Source of the DNA: Nocardia abscessus | GTDB taxonomy: Bacteria > Actinomycetota > Actinomycetes > Mycobacteriales > Mycobacteriaceae | DNA length: 64,000 nucleotides | Reading direction: 5' to 3' | Assembly: GCF_015477775.1 (NCBI RefSeq) | Contig: NZ_JADLQO010000011.1 | Span: 228,883 to 292,882 of the forward strand | Shown: positions 1 to 8,016 of the stretch, in pieces | Layout of the letters: each line of letters begins with the position of its first letter | How positions within the stretch are numbered: position 1 is the first letter of the stretch | Program-made: the position numbers and the translations under genes | Notes under the pieces: generated by a model | The model's database searches: none | The model's input: only the letters and a program-made list of their open reading frames with translations | Told to the model about the DNA's origin: nothing

Positions 1-17
1 AGCGACTCGCGCACGCC

Positions 18-38
18 TTGTTGGCGTCACGTCAACAA
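18..38. promoter_or_regulatory. Near-perfect 21-bp palindrome, candidate operator
   Basis: The arms TTGTTG (18-23) and CAACAA (33-38) are exact inverted repeats. The inner bases also pair except one position (24/32). The site lies upstream of the SDR-PPOX gene and resembles a TetR- or MarR-type operator. The cognate regulator is not in the window; it may lie just left of base 1. Confidence 0.5.
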
Positions 39-83
39 ATCTCCCGCGCTGTTGGTGGATTGTCAATATGGCGGTCGGCACTG

Positions 84-102
84 TATTGGCGATAGGCCAA
101 TA
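84..102. promoter_or_regulatory. Perfect inverted repeat, candidate operator
   Basis: TATTGGC (84-90) and GCCAATA (96-102) are exact 7-bp arms around a 5-bp spacer. TTGTCA at 60-65 could be a -35 box for the rightward gene, so this repeat would sit at or just downstream of the promoter and could block it. Confidence 0.45.
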
Positions 103-203
103 AACTCGCCTGGCGCAGGAGGACTGCGTGATCTTTACCAGCTGGTTCAAATTTATGTACTGTTCTGATGACAGCGGTGAACCGATACGTTAGCTTCGAT
201 GCT

Positions 204-1448
204 ATGAAGCATGTTGTTGTCGCGGGCGGGACCGACGGTATCGGGCGGGCTGTCGCCCTCGAGCGCTTGGCCGAAGGAGACGCCGTTCTGGTCATCGGGC
301 GAAACCCGGTGAAGGGTAAGGAGTTTCTCGATGCCGCCGCGGCGCTCGGTGCCGAAGATCGGGCGCATTTCGTGTCGACGGATCTGAGTTCCATCGGTGA
401 CACGCGCAGTGCCATCGACGCCATCCGCGCCCGGTTCACGACACTGGACGCCCTTGTGCTGTGTGCCCGGCACTACCGGTCCGATCGGCTCGTCACCGCG
501 GAAGGGTTCGAGTACACCTTCGCGCTGTTCTACCTCAGCCGATTCGTGCTCAGCTACGAACTGATCGACCTGCTGAACAGGGCCGAGAATCCGGTCATCG
601 TGAATGTGGGCGGTCCGGGCAGCGGTACGAGCGAGATCCGCTGGGACGACCTCGGTCACGAGCGTGATTACCACGGTTTGCGTGCTCTCACCCAGGCAGG
701 CCAGCTCAACGATCTGCTGGGCATCGAGTTCGCGCGCCGGCCGGTGTCGGCCAGGGTGCGGTACGTGTTGCTGCATCCCGGGGTGGTGAACACCGCGCTG
801 TCCGGCGATTACGACGCCGAGATGGCGGCCAGGATCGAAACACTGCGCCGCACCGCGCAATCGGTCGATACGGCGATCGGCCCGATTCTGGCTGTGCTGG
901 ACAACCCGCCGGGTGACGCACTCACCGCGATCGTGCAGGGCGAGCGCTTGGACGTGCACGGACCCGCGTTCGATACCGCGGCGGCGGCGCGACTGTACCG
1001 CGAGACGGCGAGCCTGCTCGGCCGGCTGCAGTCAGCCGCGCTCGGTGTGTCCGAGGCCCGATTGCGGCAGGTCCTCGATTCGCCGGTGTTCGCCACCGTC
1101 GCCACGGTCCAGCCCGACGGCAGTCCGCATCAGTCGGTGGTGTGGATTCTTCGCGACGGCGACGACGTTCTCTTCGCGGTGGGCGCGGGCAGTCGCAAGG
1201 AGCGCAACCTGCGTCGTGACGCGCGAGTCAGCGTACTGGTCAGCCCACCCGAGCAGCCCTACACCTACGCCGCGATCCACGGCACCGCCACCCTGGTCGA
1301 CGGCGGCCGCGAACTGCGAGATCGGCTGTCGTTGAAGTACACCGGCGCGACCTACGCCGAATCCAATCCCGACGCCGCGGCGACCTATGGCGACACCCCG
1401 ATGGTCACCGTGCGGGTCACCCCCGAACGGATCGTCGGCCGGCTCTGA
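204..1448 (+). CDS. SDR-like domain fused to PPOX/F420-type split-barrel domain
   Basis: The 414-residue protein has two parts. Residues 1 to about 250 form a short-chain dehydrogenase fold with a cofactor-loop motif (AGGTDGIGRA) close to the N-terminus. Residues about 275-414 form a split-barrel flavin/F420-binding domain of the pyridoxamine-phosphate-oxidase class ('VFATVATVQPDGSPHQSVVW', 'KERNLRRDARVSVLV'). Where SDRs carry YxxxK, the aligned segment reads LTQAG, so both catalytic residues appear replaced and the N-terminal half may bind cofactor without classical catalysis. ATG at 204 is chosen because the cofactor motif follows at once; ATG at 168 would add 12 residues with no family support. 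The gene precedes a monooxygenase-domain gene by 23 bp, probably in one transcript. The substrate is unknown. Confidence 0.8.
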   Translation: MKHVVVAGGTDGIGRAVALERLAEGDAVLVIGRNPVKGKEFLDAAAALGAEDRAHFVSTDLSSIGDTRSAIDAIRARFTTLDALVLCARHYRSDRLVTAEGFEYTFALFYLSRFVLSYELIDLLNRAENPVIVNVGGPGSGTSEIRWDDLGHERDYHGLRALTQAGQLNDLLGIEFARRPVSARVRYVLLHPGVVNTALSGDYDAEMAARIETLRRTAQSVDTAIGPILAVLDNPPGDALTAIVQGERLDVHGPAFDTAAAARLYRETASLLGRLQSAALGVSEARLRQVLDSPVFATVATVQPDGSPHQSVVWILRDGDDVLFAVGAGSRKERNLRRDARVSVLVSPPEQPYTYAAIHGTATLVDGGRELRDRLSLKYTGATYAESNPDAAATYGDTPMVTVRVTPERIVGRL

Positions 1449-1471
1449 ACTACCACGCTGGAGGAACAGCC

Positions 1472-1840
1472 ATGCCCACACTCACGCGGATGGATCCCCG
1501 TGTCGACTTCTTCGACCAACTGGACGTCGACGCCGCTCCGGTCATCGTCATCAACAAATTCACCGTCGACCCCGCCGACATCGCCCAGTTCTTGGCTGCG
1601 TGGCGAGTGCACGCCGCGTACATGAAAGGCTGCCCCGGCTTCATCTCCGCCCAGATGCATCGCGGCATCGGCGCATCGGGAACGTTCGTCAATATGGCCG
1701 TCTGGGAATCGACCGACCTGCTGAAAGCCGCTGTCTCCGATTCGGATTTCAGGAAGACCACCGAGGGGTATCCCGACAGCGTGGAGTCCTCCCCACACCT
1801 TTTCACCAAACAGGCCGCTCCCGGCATCTGCACCGGCTGA
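1472..1840 (+). CDS. Antibiotic biosynthesis monooxygenase (ABM) domain protein
   Basis: This 122-residue protein fits the ABM dimeric alpha/beta-barrel family. 'VIVINKFTVDP' is the first strand, 'WRVHAAYMKGCPGFISAQMHR' covers helix and second strand, and 'FVNMAVWESTDLLKAAV' is the third strand with the family Trp-Glu pair. Such proteins act as cofactor-free oxygenases or as small-molecule binding or isomerising proteins, so the chemistry is not fixed by sequence. A GGAGG ribosome site sits 6-7 nt before the ATG. It lies 23 bp after the SDR-PPOX gene, so the pair probably modifies the same small molecule. A strong hairpin follows it. Confidence 0.8.
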   Translation: MPTLTRMDPRVDFFDQLDVDAAPVIVINKFTVDPADIAQFLAAWRVHAAYMKGCPGFISAQMHRGIGASGTFVNMAVWESTDLLKAAVSDSDFRKTTEGYPDSVESSPHLFTKQAAPGICTG

Positions 1841-1864
1841 CGACCGGCCGGCGAAGCTTCCGGT

Positions 1865-1890
1865 GCCGCACCCGCGAGACGGGGTGCGGC
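1865..1890 (+). terminator. Rho-independent-like hairpin
   Basis: GCCGCACCC (1865-1873) pairs perfectly with GGGTGCGGC (1882-1890) across an 8-nt loop, 24 bp after the ABM stop codon. There is no T-run, which is common for actinobacterial terminators. Confidence 0.6.
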
Positions 1891-2020
1891 CGGTCCCGGT
1901 TCGTCGCCCGCACTTCTTTGAGCGGCGGGTTGATCCGGCTGCGTCGACGTCGTGCCGAACAGGTCCCGAATAGGATTGCGGGGGAGGCGTTCTGTGCGAC
2001 TACCGGAAGCGTGGGGGGTG

Positions 2021-2614
2021 ATGATGACCGGATCGCGATCGCCGCTCGTGGCATTGCACCGGCCTGTCGCGCTCGTGGTCGCGGCGCTGACGGCGAGCGG
2101 ATGCGCGACCCTGCTCGGTGAGCCCGCCCCGCCGCCTTCCGCGGCGGAAATCGCCGCCGCTACCGCTGAATTGGCCGATTTGCCGTCCTCCGAGGTGGCC
2201 GAACAGCAGATGGCGTCGGTCGTCGAGCGGATCGCGGCCGCCGCCTCGGCGATCGATCCGGCGCTGCGGTGGAGCCGAAGCGAGGACCGCGCGCTCGGGC
2301 CCTGTTACGGCCCGTACGCGCAGACCGGTGGCAGACGCGTCGTCCTACCGCGCTATCGAGCCGATGGTTCGTTGTCCGAGGAGGCGTGGCCCGGATTTCA
2401 GCAGACGGCCCGCGCGCTGGCCGCGTCCGTCGGCGCGACGGACATGCTGCCCGGTAGCAGCTCGTCGCCGGACCGGCACGTCACCTTCGAGGGCGGCGAC
2501 GGCGCGGCGTGGGGCAGCAATACCGAGATGTCGGTCTTCGCCGATACCCGGTCGATGACGATCACCGCGACCGTCGGCTGCCGCTTGCCCACAGGCGATC
2601 GGGCAGGTGGATAA
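2021..2614 (+). CDS. Putative secreted lipoprotein, LppA-like
   Basis: The N-terminus is a lipoprotein signal: a short basic start, the hydrophobic stretch 'VALVVAALTASG' and then Cys (…TASGC), where lipid would be attached. The mature part has two separated Cys (…GPCYGPY… and …TVGCRLP…) that could form a disulfide. Its pattern 'W…ED…PCYG…ALAASVGAT…' with a C-terminal '…MTITATVGC' resembles, from memory, the mycobacterial LppA family of unknown function. A run of G (2013-2017) serves as ribosome site for starts at GTG 2018, ATG 2021 or ATG 2024; the upstream in-frame ATG at 1952 is not favoured. It stands alone between a terminator and a convergent membrane gene. Confidence 0.6.
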   Translation: MMTGSRSPLVALHRPVALVVAALTASGCATLLGEPAPPPSAAEIAAATAELADLPSSEVAEQQMASVVERIAAAASAIDPALRWSRSEDRALGPCYGPYAQTGGRRVVLPRYRADGSLSEEAWPGFQQTARALAASVGATDMLPGSSSSPDRHVTFEGGDGAAWGSNTEMSVFADTRSMTITATVGCRLPTGDRAGG

Positions 2615-2693
2615 AGCCGAGCCGGGCGAGAAGTCGTACCGGGCCTGGCGACGGTGGCGCTGTTTACAGGGCGGCGAAGAAGGTGTCGGGCGA

Positions 2694-3638
2694 CTACCGC
2701 GGCGATGGTTCCGGCGGCGGCAGCGGCGACGCGCGGAGCGCACGGGTGAGCGCGCCGCCGAGTTCCTTGGTGAGCGAACCGGTGTGGCCGATGCCGAGCT
2801 CACCGGCCAAGGTGGTGGCATACAGGCGGGTGGTGGCCTCCAGGGCTTGGGCGTAGGCGTCCACCGAGGCGCGAATGCGATTGCGCGCCGATACGGCGAC
2901 GACGACCGCGATCACGAACGCGGGCCACCAACGCACGCCCAGCGGGAGATACAGCGCGGACCAGGCGGCGAGGTTCGACGCCCGCGTGAGGCCTGCACGG
3001 GTCTGCGCGACCTGATCGCGGGCCACATCCGGCAGCACGAGCCAGGTGAACGGCCACACCGTGGCGAGGTCGAGGTGGTAGTCGCGGTCGAGGCGCGATG
3101 CCGCGGCATGAATTCGGTCACCGCTCCAGGTCGGACGCTCGGGTTCCTCGACCGAGATTTTTGACCTGTCGCGGGCCGCACGATGCCGGACGGCCGGATC
3201 CGGCCGGTCCGCGGGGTCCGGTGCCAGAGCACGCCGATCCTGCTCGTGGTAGCGCCTGTGCGCCGCTTTCCACCGGCGTTGCCGTCGTTTCACCACGCGG
3301 GCGGCCACCGTCGAGAGGGGCCGCGGCCAGCTCTGCCAATCCGCGGCGAGCACGACCCGCTCGACGACCGTACCGATCGCCTGGACGAGCAGGCCCGCCA
3401 TTGTCGCGCCCGCCAATATCGCGACCAGCACAATGGCCTGACCACCGGCGCTCGACACCGTCGGATTCGCGGCAGCAGAGCCGATCTTGCGGACGAGGAG
3501 GCCGATATCGAGCGCGCGTCCCTGCCCGAGAAATACCGCGATCGCAGCGATCGCCAGGTACAGCGCGCCGGGCAGCACCAGCAACGACACCCATCGCTCG
3601 GCCAGCTTCTTGCCGAGTTCGCTCCACAGGCCGCCCAT
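2694..3638 (-). CDS. Conserved membrane protein, unknown function
   Basis: A 314-residue protein with one hydrophobic segment near the N-terminus (about residues 18-37), a second at about 66-92, and a long charged, Arg-rich middle (about 110-170). A membrane-associated C-terminal part follows ('WPFTWLVLPDV', 'RWWPAFVIAVVVAVSA'). Its ATG directly follows the stop codon of the upstream Cys-containing gene (3639-4028), so the two are almost certainly translated from one mRNA. The C-terminus holds a helix ('ATTRLYATTLAGELG') and a Pro-rich tail. I do not recognise a named family. The tight pairing suggests that the soluble partner acts at the membrane with this protein. Confidence 0.7.
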   Translation of the reverse strand: MGGLWSELGKKLAERWVSLLVLPGALYLAIAAIAVFLGQGRALDIGLLVRKIGSAAANPTVSSAGGQAIVLVAILAGATMAGLLVQAIGTVVERVVLAADWQSWPRPLSTVAARVVKRRQRRWKAAHRRYHEQDRRALAPDPADRPDPAVRHRAARDRSKISVEEPERPTWSGDRIHAAASRLDRDYHLDLATVWPFTWLVLPDVARDQVAQTRAGLTRASNLAAWSALYLPLGVRWWPAFVIAVVVAVSARNRIRASVDAYAQALEATTRLYATTLAGELGIGHTGSLTKELGGALTRALRASPLPPPEPSPR

Positions 3639-4028
3639 TCAGCGCTTCGTATCCCTGATCAGTTCCCGGTCTGTGACGGCACATCGGGGAGTTTCCGCAC
3701 CGACCTCGTCATCCTGACGGCCGGTGCACAGCGCGTTGGGACACCGGTAGACAATTTCGATCGGGCGCAGCCCGACGCCCGCCATACCGCGGAGATTGCC
3801 GAATATCCCTCGGGCGTCACCGGCTTGCTGGAGCGCGGAGTGCACCGCGTCCAGCAGGGACGAAATACCGGGCGAGTCACCGGATTGCGCGCGAGCGAGC
3901 AGCCGTTGCAGTGGGGTGGACGGGTCACTGCCGTCGTCGCCGAGCAGGCTGCGGATCTCGGCCAAGTTCCGGCACACGTACGCCAAGCCGCCGCCCACTC
4001 GAAGGGCATCCCGCTGCGCAGGCTCCAC
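3639..4028 (-). CDS. Small Cys-containing protein paired with membrane partner
   Basis: The start is set at GTG 4028 because a strong ribosome site (GGGGAGGG) lies 4 nt before it; a longer reading from ATG 4127 has no such site. The 129-residue product is helical in its first two thirds ('AYVCRNLAEIRSLLGDD…PLQRLLARAQSGD'). It ends in a Cys-rich segment ('YRCPNALCTGR' followed by 'TPRCAVTDREL') that resembles a small zinc ribbon with three of four expected ligands. The stop codon abuts the ATG of the membrane gene 2694-3638. The function is unknown. Confidence 0.6.
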   Translation of the reverse strand: MEPAQRDALRVGGGLAYVCRNLAEIRSLLGDDGSDPSTPLQRLLARAQSGDSPGISSLLDAVHSALQQAGDARGIFGNLRGMAGVGLRPIEIVYRCPNALCTGRQDDEVGAETPRCAVTDRELIRDTKR

Positions 4029-4372
4029 CGATCCCTCCCCGTCGTCGCGGACTCCAGATGCCACGCGGTGCTCGTCTCGTGCGCTCCGGTGAACGTCGGG
4101 TCCCAACGTAGCATCGCGACGGCCCACGGTAACTGTGGACGCGAATTGTGCTCAGAGAGAAGATATTCGGGCGTTGGCGCGGGCCTGCCAACGGCATGCT
4201 GGCCGGGGTCCGGCCCGCATGCCGGCAGCCGAGACCAACAGCCGCCACCCTCGTGACGCGTCTCACCCGGCCGGTCTGTCACAGGGATCGGGCCGTCGGC
4301 ATCTCATGCAGGACCGATCGCGGCTCCGGCTTCCAGCCCCGAGTCGCCGACCACCCTGCAAGGAGAGACCTC

Positions 4373-4756
4373 ATGAATCTCGGTCTGTGGATCGCTGCCG
4401 GATTGTTGGCCGCAGTCGCCGTGGCCGGCGGCATCACCAAGACATTCGTGCCCAAGGAGAAACTGGCGGAGGCCGCCGGTGGGGGATGGACCGCACGCGC
4501 AAGCGTCGGCTTCGTGAAGACCCTCGGGGTCTTGGAACTCCTTGCTGCGGTCGGCTTGATCTTGCCTGCCGTGCTCGGCATCGCCTCGGTGATGGTCCCG
4601 GTGACAGCCGTCTGCTGGGTCTTGCTGATGCTCGGCGCGATGGTCGCCCATCTCCGCGACGGCGAAGCCAAATTCATCGTGCTGAACCTGGTCTATCTGG
4701 CTTTGGCCGCTTACGTGGCCTGGGGCCGATTCGGACCCGAGCCCTTCACCAGCTGA
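4373..4756 (+). CDS. DoxX-like family membrane protein
   Basis: A 127-residue protein with four predicted membrane helices: residues about 4-20, 46-65, 72-92 and 101-118. The motif 'AGGITKTFVPKEKLAEA' after helix 1 is typical of small DoxX-like proteins, which are related to quinone-interacting membrane subunits, often of unknown role. AGGAGAG at 4361-4367 places the start at ATG 4373; an upstream in-frame ATG at 4148 is rejected because the intervening sequence lacks family features. The gene is convergent with the cupin gene. Confidence 0.8.
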   Translation: MNLGLWIAAGLLAAVAVAGGITKTFVPKEKLAEAAGGGWTARASVGFVKTLGVLELLAAVGLILPAVLGIASVMVPVTAVCWVLLMLGAMVAHLRDGEAKFIVLNLVYLALAAYVAWGRFGPEPFTS

Positions 4757-4796
4757 CCGGTGGAGACGTCCGGCGGCTTCGCCACCCATCGCGCTG

Positions 4797-5132
4797 CTAG
4801 CCCGCCGGATAGAAGACGAACAGCGTGCAGCCGGTGGTGGTCGCGGGCACGTGCCACGATCCGGCCGGGGCGTGCAGGAACGTCCCGGCCGGATAGTCAC
4901 GGGCGCCGTCGTTGAACGTGCCCGCGACCACGTAGACCTCCTCCGGGCCGGGCTCGTGGACATCGCGGTGCGGCCACGAGGTACCCGGGTCCATTTCCAG
5001 CAGGTTGGCGTGTGCCCCGGACGGACCTTTCCAGAGCGGACGTACCCGGATCCCGGGAAAGAGTTCGCGGACCGGGGATTCCTGGACGGAGACGGAGGTG
5101 TAGCCCTCCTGGGCGAGGATCTCGGGGTGCAT
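4797..5132 (-). CDS. Cupin domain protein, ChrR-like
   Basis: This is a single-domain cupin of about 111 residues. Motif 1 is represented by 'WPHRDVHEPGPEEVYVVAG' (His, His and Glu as candidate metal ligands) and motif 2 by 'HAPAGSWHVPATTTGC' (further His). It resembles ChrR-type cupins, which bind zinc and act as sensors or small enzymes. ATG 5132 begins right at the conserved N-terminus, though its GGGAGG is only 1 nt away; GTG 5159 is the alternative. It is divergently transcribed from the GlxA/FtrA regulator at 5204, suggesting that regulator controls it. Confidence 0.7.
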   Translation of the reverse strand: MHPEILAQEGYTSVSVQESPVRELFPGIRVRPLWKGPSGAHANLLEMDPGTSWPHRDVHEPGPEEVYVVAGTFNDGARDYPAGTFLHAPAGSWHVPATTTGCTLFVFYPAG

Positions 5133-5203
5133 GCCTCCCACGGTGCCGTGCGTGACCACCCGGAGAAAGTGTCCGGTAAGACGTCATAGGGTACTTTTCT
5201 GCC

Positions 5204-6139
5204 ATGCATCGTGTGGTGGCCCTGGTGCGGCCCGTGCAGTCGACGTTCGAGCTCGGCTGCGCCGTCGAGGTATTCGGCACGCAACGGCCCGGGCTGCCGC
5301 AGTACTACGAGTTCGAGGTGTGCGCGCAGAAGCCCGGCCCGGTACCCACGACCGCTGGGTATGCGATCTCGGTCGCGAAGGGCCTCTCGGCGCTCGATTC
5401 CGCGGACACCGTGCTCATCCCGGGTTGGGCGCCGGTGGAGGCGCCGCTCTCGGCCCCCGTGCGCCGTGCGCTGCTGCGGGCGCACGCCCGCGGTGCGCGG
5501 CTCGTCACGATCTGCTCCGGAGTGTTCGCGCTGGCCCGCACGGGGCTGCTGGACGGCCGCTCGGCGACAACGCATTGGGCTCGCGCCGCACAGCTGGAGC
5601 GAGAGTTCCCCCAGGTGCGCGTGGAGCCGGACGTGCTCTACGTGGATCACGGCGACGTCGCGACGAGCGCAGGAGCCGGCGCGGGCATCGACCTGTGCCT
5701 GCACCTCGTCCGGCAGGACCACGGTGCCGCACATGCCGCGCTCATCGCACGGCACATGGTCATGCCACCACACCGCGAGGGCGGGCAGGCGCAGTACGCG
5801 CCGCCACCACCGCCCGCGGACGCGCTGGACGGACTGCTCGAATGGGCGAGCGCGCGCCTGGGGACACCGCTGTCGGTAGACGATCTCGCCGCGCAGCTCA
5901 GCGTCTCACCCCGCACGCTGGCCCGGCGCTTCGCCGATCAGCTCGGCACCAGCCCCGGCGCGTGGCTGCTGTCGCGCCGGGTGGCCGAGGCACGCACCTT
6001 GCTGGAGGAGACGGACCTGCCGGTGGAGGCGATCGCGGTCCGCGTGGGCCTCACCTCCGCGGTCAACCTGCGCCGCCGCTTCCGTACCCAGGTGGGCACG
6101 ACGCCGGGCGCCTACCGGCGAGCGTTCCGGGTGTCGTGA
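5204..6139 (+). CDS. GlxA/FtrA-type transcriptional regulator (DJ-1/PfpI + AraC)
   Basis: A 311-residue protein. Residues about 3-165 form a DJ-1/PfpI-like sensor with the nucleophile-elbow motif 'VTICSGVFALARTGLL', where Cys lies at the usual place. Residues about 215-310 form an AraC DNA-binding domain with two helix-turn-helix units ('LSVDDLAAQLSVSPRTLARRF' and 'LPVEAIAVRVGLTSAVNLRR'). The family includes FtrA and GlxA and usually regulates adjacent enzyme genes. No Shine-Dalgarno site is visible; TACTTT at 5192-5197, 6 nt before the ATG, would allow a leaderless mRNA. It is divergent from the cupin gene. Confidence 0.85.
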   Translation: MHRVVALVRPVQSTFELGCAVEVFGTQRPGLPQYYEFEVCAQKPGPVPTTAGYAISVAKGLSALDSADTVLIPGWAPVEAPLSAPVRRALLRAHARGARLVTICSGVFALARTGLLDGRSATTHWARAAQLEREFPQVRVEPDVLYVDHGDVATSAGAGAGIDLCLHLVRQDHGAAHAALIARHMVMPPHREGGQAQYAPPPPPADALDGLLEWASARLGTPLSVDDLAAQLSVSPRTLARRFADQLGTSPGAWLLSRRVAEARTLLEETDLPVEAIAVRVGLTSAVNLRRRFRTQVGTTPGAYRRAFRVS

Positions 6140-6369
6140 CGCACGGAGGCGGCCGGAGCGGCCACGCCGAGCGCGATCAGCGGTGGGCGTCGAGCGCAGC
6201 GATCCCGATCGAATGGACCGTGAACTGCGGTTGACGTGGACAGCGGCCTATTCAGGAAACCGGCGGCCAACCGACCGGCGCCGCTCAACCGTTGTTCACG
6301 GGACGGCACGGTTGCCTGGATAGCGTCGAGTCCGCCGATGCATCGGCGAGACCGACGTCAGGGGTTGCG

Positions 6370-7848
6370 ATGGTTCACCACGATCCATCCCGCAGGACCG
6401 TGCTCACCGCGCTCGCCGCAGCGGCCGCGCTTCCAGTAGGCGGATTCGCGCTGCTGGCAACCCGATCGTTGGCGATGACAGCCAGTGATCTGGAGATCAT
6501 CACGGTGAGCGATCGATCGGTGGCGGTGAGTTGGACGACCGCCGCGGCCGATCCGATCGGGCGGTGGCGGCCGGTCGCGGCGGACACCGAACTCGCACTC
6601 GGACCCGCGGATTCGCGTCGGCCGCTGCCGGTCGTCCACTCCGATGCCACACCGACCGCCTTCCACTACGTCGAAGTCACCGGGCTCGAACCCGGCCGAC
6701 CGTACCGGTTGGAGGCACGCTCGGGAGGCGTGCGGGCCGTGTCCGGTTCGACGACGCGCTGGTGGAATGACGAGCATCGACACGAGTTCCGCACGCTCAC
6801 CCCGCCGCCAGGCCGGCTATTGCGCACTCTCGCGCTGGCCAACGACTTGCACTTCGGCGAGGAGGTAAGCGGTCAGATCGTGGCTGCGCTGCCGACCGGT
6901 GTGCGGCGGGAGCCGGGAATGGCCCCGTATCCGGAGGTGATGCTGGACGCGCTGCTGACCGACGTGCGCGAGCCGGATCGCGACGTCGACCACCTGGTGC
7001 TGGCAGGCGACCTCACCAGTGACGGAACGCCGAGCGAATGTCGTAATCTGCGGCGCCGCCTCGACAATTGGGGCCACCTCGGCCGAGACCTGTTGGTGTG
7101 CCGCGGCAATCACGACCGCCCGCGAGTCGGCGCCGACTGGCAGGCGGGCCCGCGACTGGCGGGGACCGCGCACCACGATTGCTGGGGCGCGCATTTCCTG
7201 CCCCGGCAGCGACTGTACAGCTACGACTTGGCCGGACTGCGCGTGATCGGTCTGGACACCACGGATCTCGACGGCTCCGGCGGGCGCATCGACGCCGAGC
7301 AGATGTCTCGCCTGCGCGCCCTGCTGCGCGACGAGCCGGACCAGCCGACCCTGATTTTCGGCCACCACCCGGTGACTCGAGAGTCCGGGATGGGCAATCT
7401 CGGCGGCCCCGGCTTCGTGCTCAACCGGCGGGACGCGGCGATCGTGCACCAACTGTACGGGCGTTCCCCAGGGGTGTTCCTGCACCACAGCGGGCATACG
7501 CACCGCAATCGACGTACGCGCCCGGACACCCCCGTTCCGGTCGAGTTCCTGGAGGTGGCCTCGATCAAGGAATACCCCGCTGGTTACTCGCTGCTGCGCC
7601 TTTACGAGGGCGGGTACATGGTCACCTTCCAGACCACTCGCACGGCAGCCGCTCGGCGCTGGAGCGCCCGTACCCGAACCCAGCTGTTCGGGCTGCAGTC
7701 ACGCTACAGCCTGGGATCACTCGCCGACCGGAACCATGTGGTGCGTCGCGATCTGTCGGGAATCGAGCGGATACCTCAGTCGCGCAGAGCTCCTCATGCG
7801 GCCCGTCGGGTCCGGCATCGTGGACTGCACAGCGCGGCCCAGCGATGA
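6370..7848 (+). CDS. Tat-exported calcineurin-like metallophosphoesterase
   Basis: The 492-residue product begins with a twin-arginine signal ('SRRTVLTALAAAAALP'). A fibronectin-like N-terminal region ('VAVSWTTAAADP') leads into a calcineurin-like phosphoesterase: 'LANDLHFGEE' (metal site), 'VLAGDLTSDG', 'VCRGNHDRP', 'IFGHHPV' and 'HHSGHTHRN'. The metal-binding Asp, Asn and His residues are all present, so an active dinuclear enzyme acting outside the membrane is likely. The substrate is unknown, but the arrangement resembles purple-acid-phosphatase-like secreted enzymes. ATG 6370 places the RR pair correctly for Tat; the longer frame upstream (6292) would bury it. Confidence 0.85.
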   Translation: MVHHDPSRRTVLTALAAAAALPVGGFALLATRSLAMTASDLEIITVSDRSVAVSWTTAAADPIGRWRPVAADTELALGPADSRRPLPVVHSDATPTAFHYVEVTGLEPGRPYRLEARSGGVRAVSGSTTRWWNDEHRHEFRTLTPPPGRLLRTLALANDLHFGEEVSGQIVAALPTGVRREPGMAPYPEVMLDALLTDVREPDRDVDHLVLAGDLTSDGTPSECRNLRRRLDNWGHLGRDLLVCRGNHDRPRVGADWQAGPRLAGTAHHDCWGAHFLPRQRLYSYDLAGLRVIGLDTTDLDGSGGRIDAEQMSRLRALLRDEPDQPTLIFGHHPVTRESGMGNLGGPGFVLNRRDAAIVHQLYGRSPGVFLHHSGHTHRNRRTRPDTPVPVEFLEVASIKEYPAGYSLLRLYEGGYMVTFQTTRTAAARRWSARTRTQLFGLQSRYSLGSLADRNHVVRRDLSGIERIPQSRRAPHAARRVRHRGLHSAAQR

Positions 7849-8016
7849 CAGGCTCAGCCCTTCGTCCGTCCATCGATTTCACACCGCGTCACGTCTCGTC
7901 ATTCCGCTGATTTCGTTGTCCGAGTCGGCATGCCGGGTCGCGGGCGACTGCGCGCCGAACAGGGGGTGCCTGCATCATGTGCGGGTCGAGTATCGCGGTG
8001 GATAGGCTGCGGCCTT

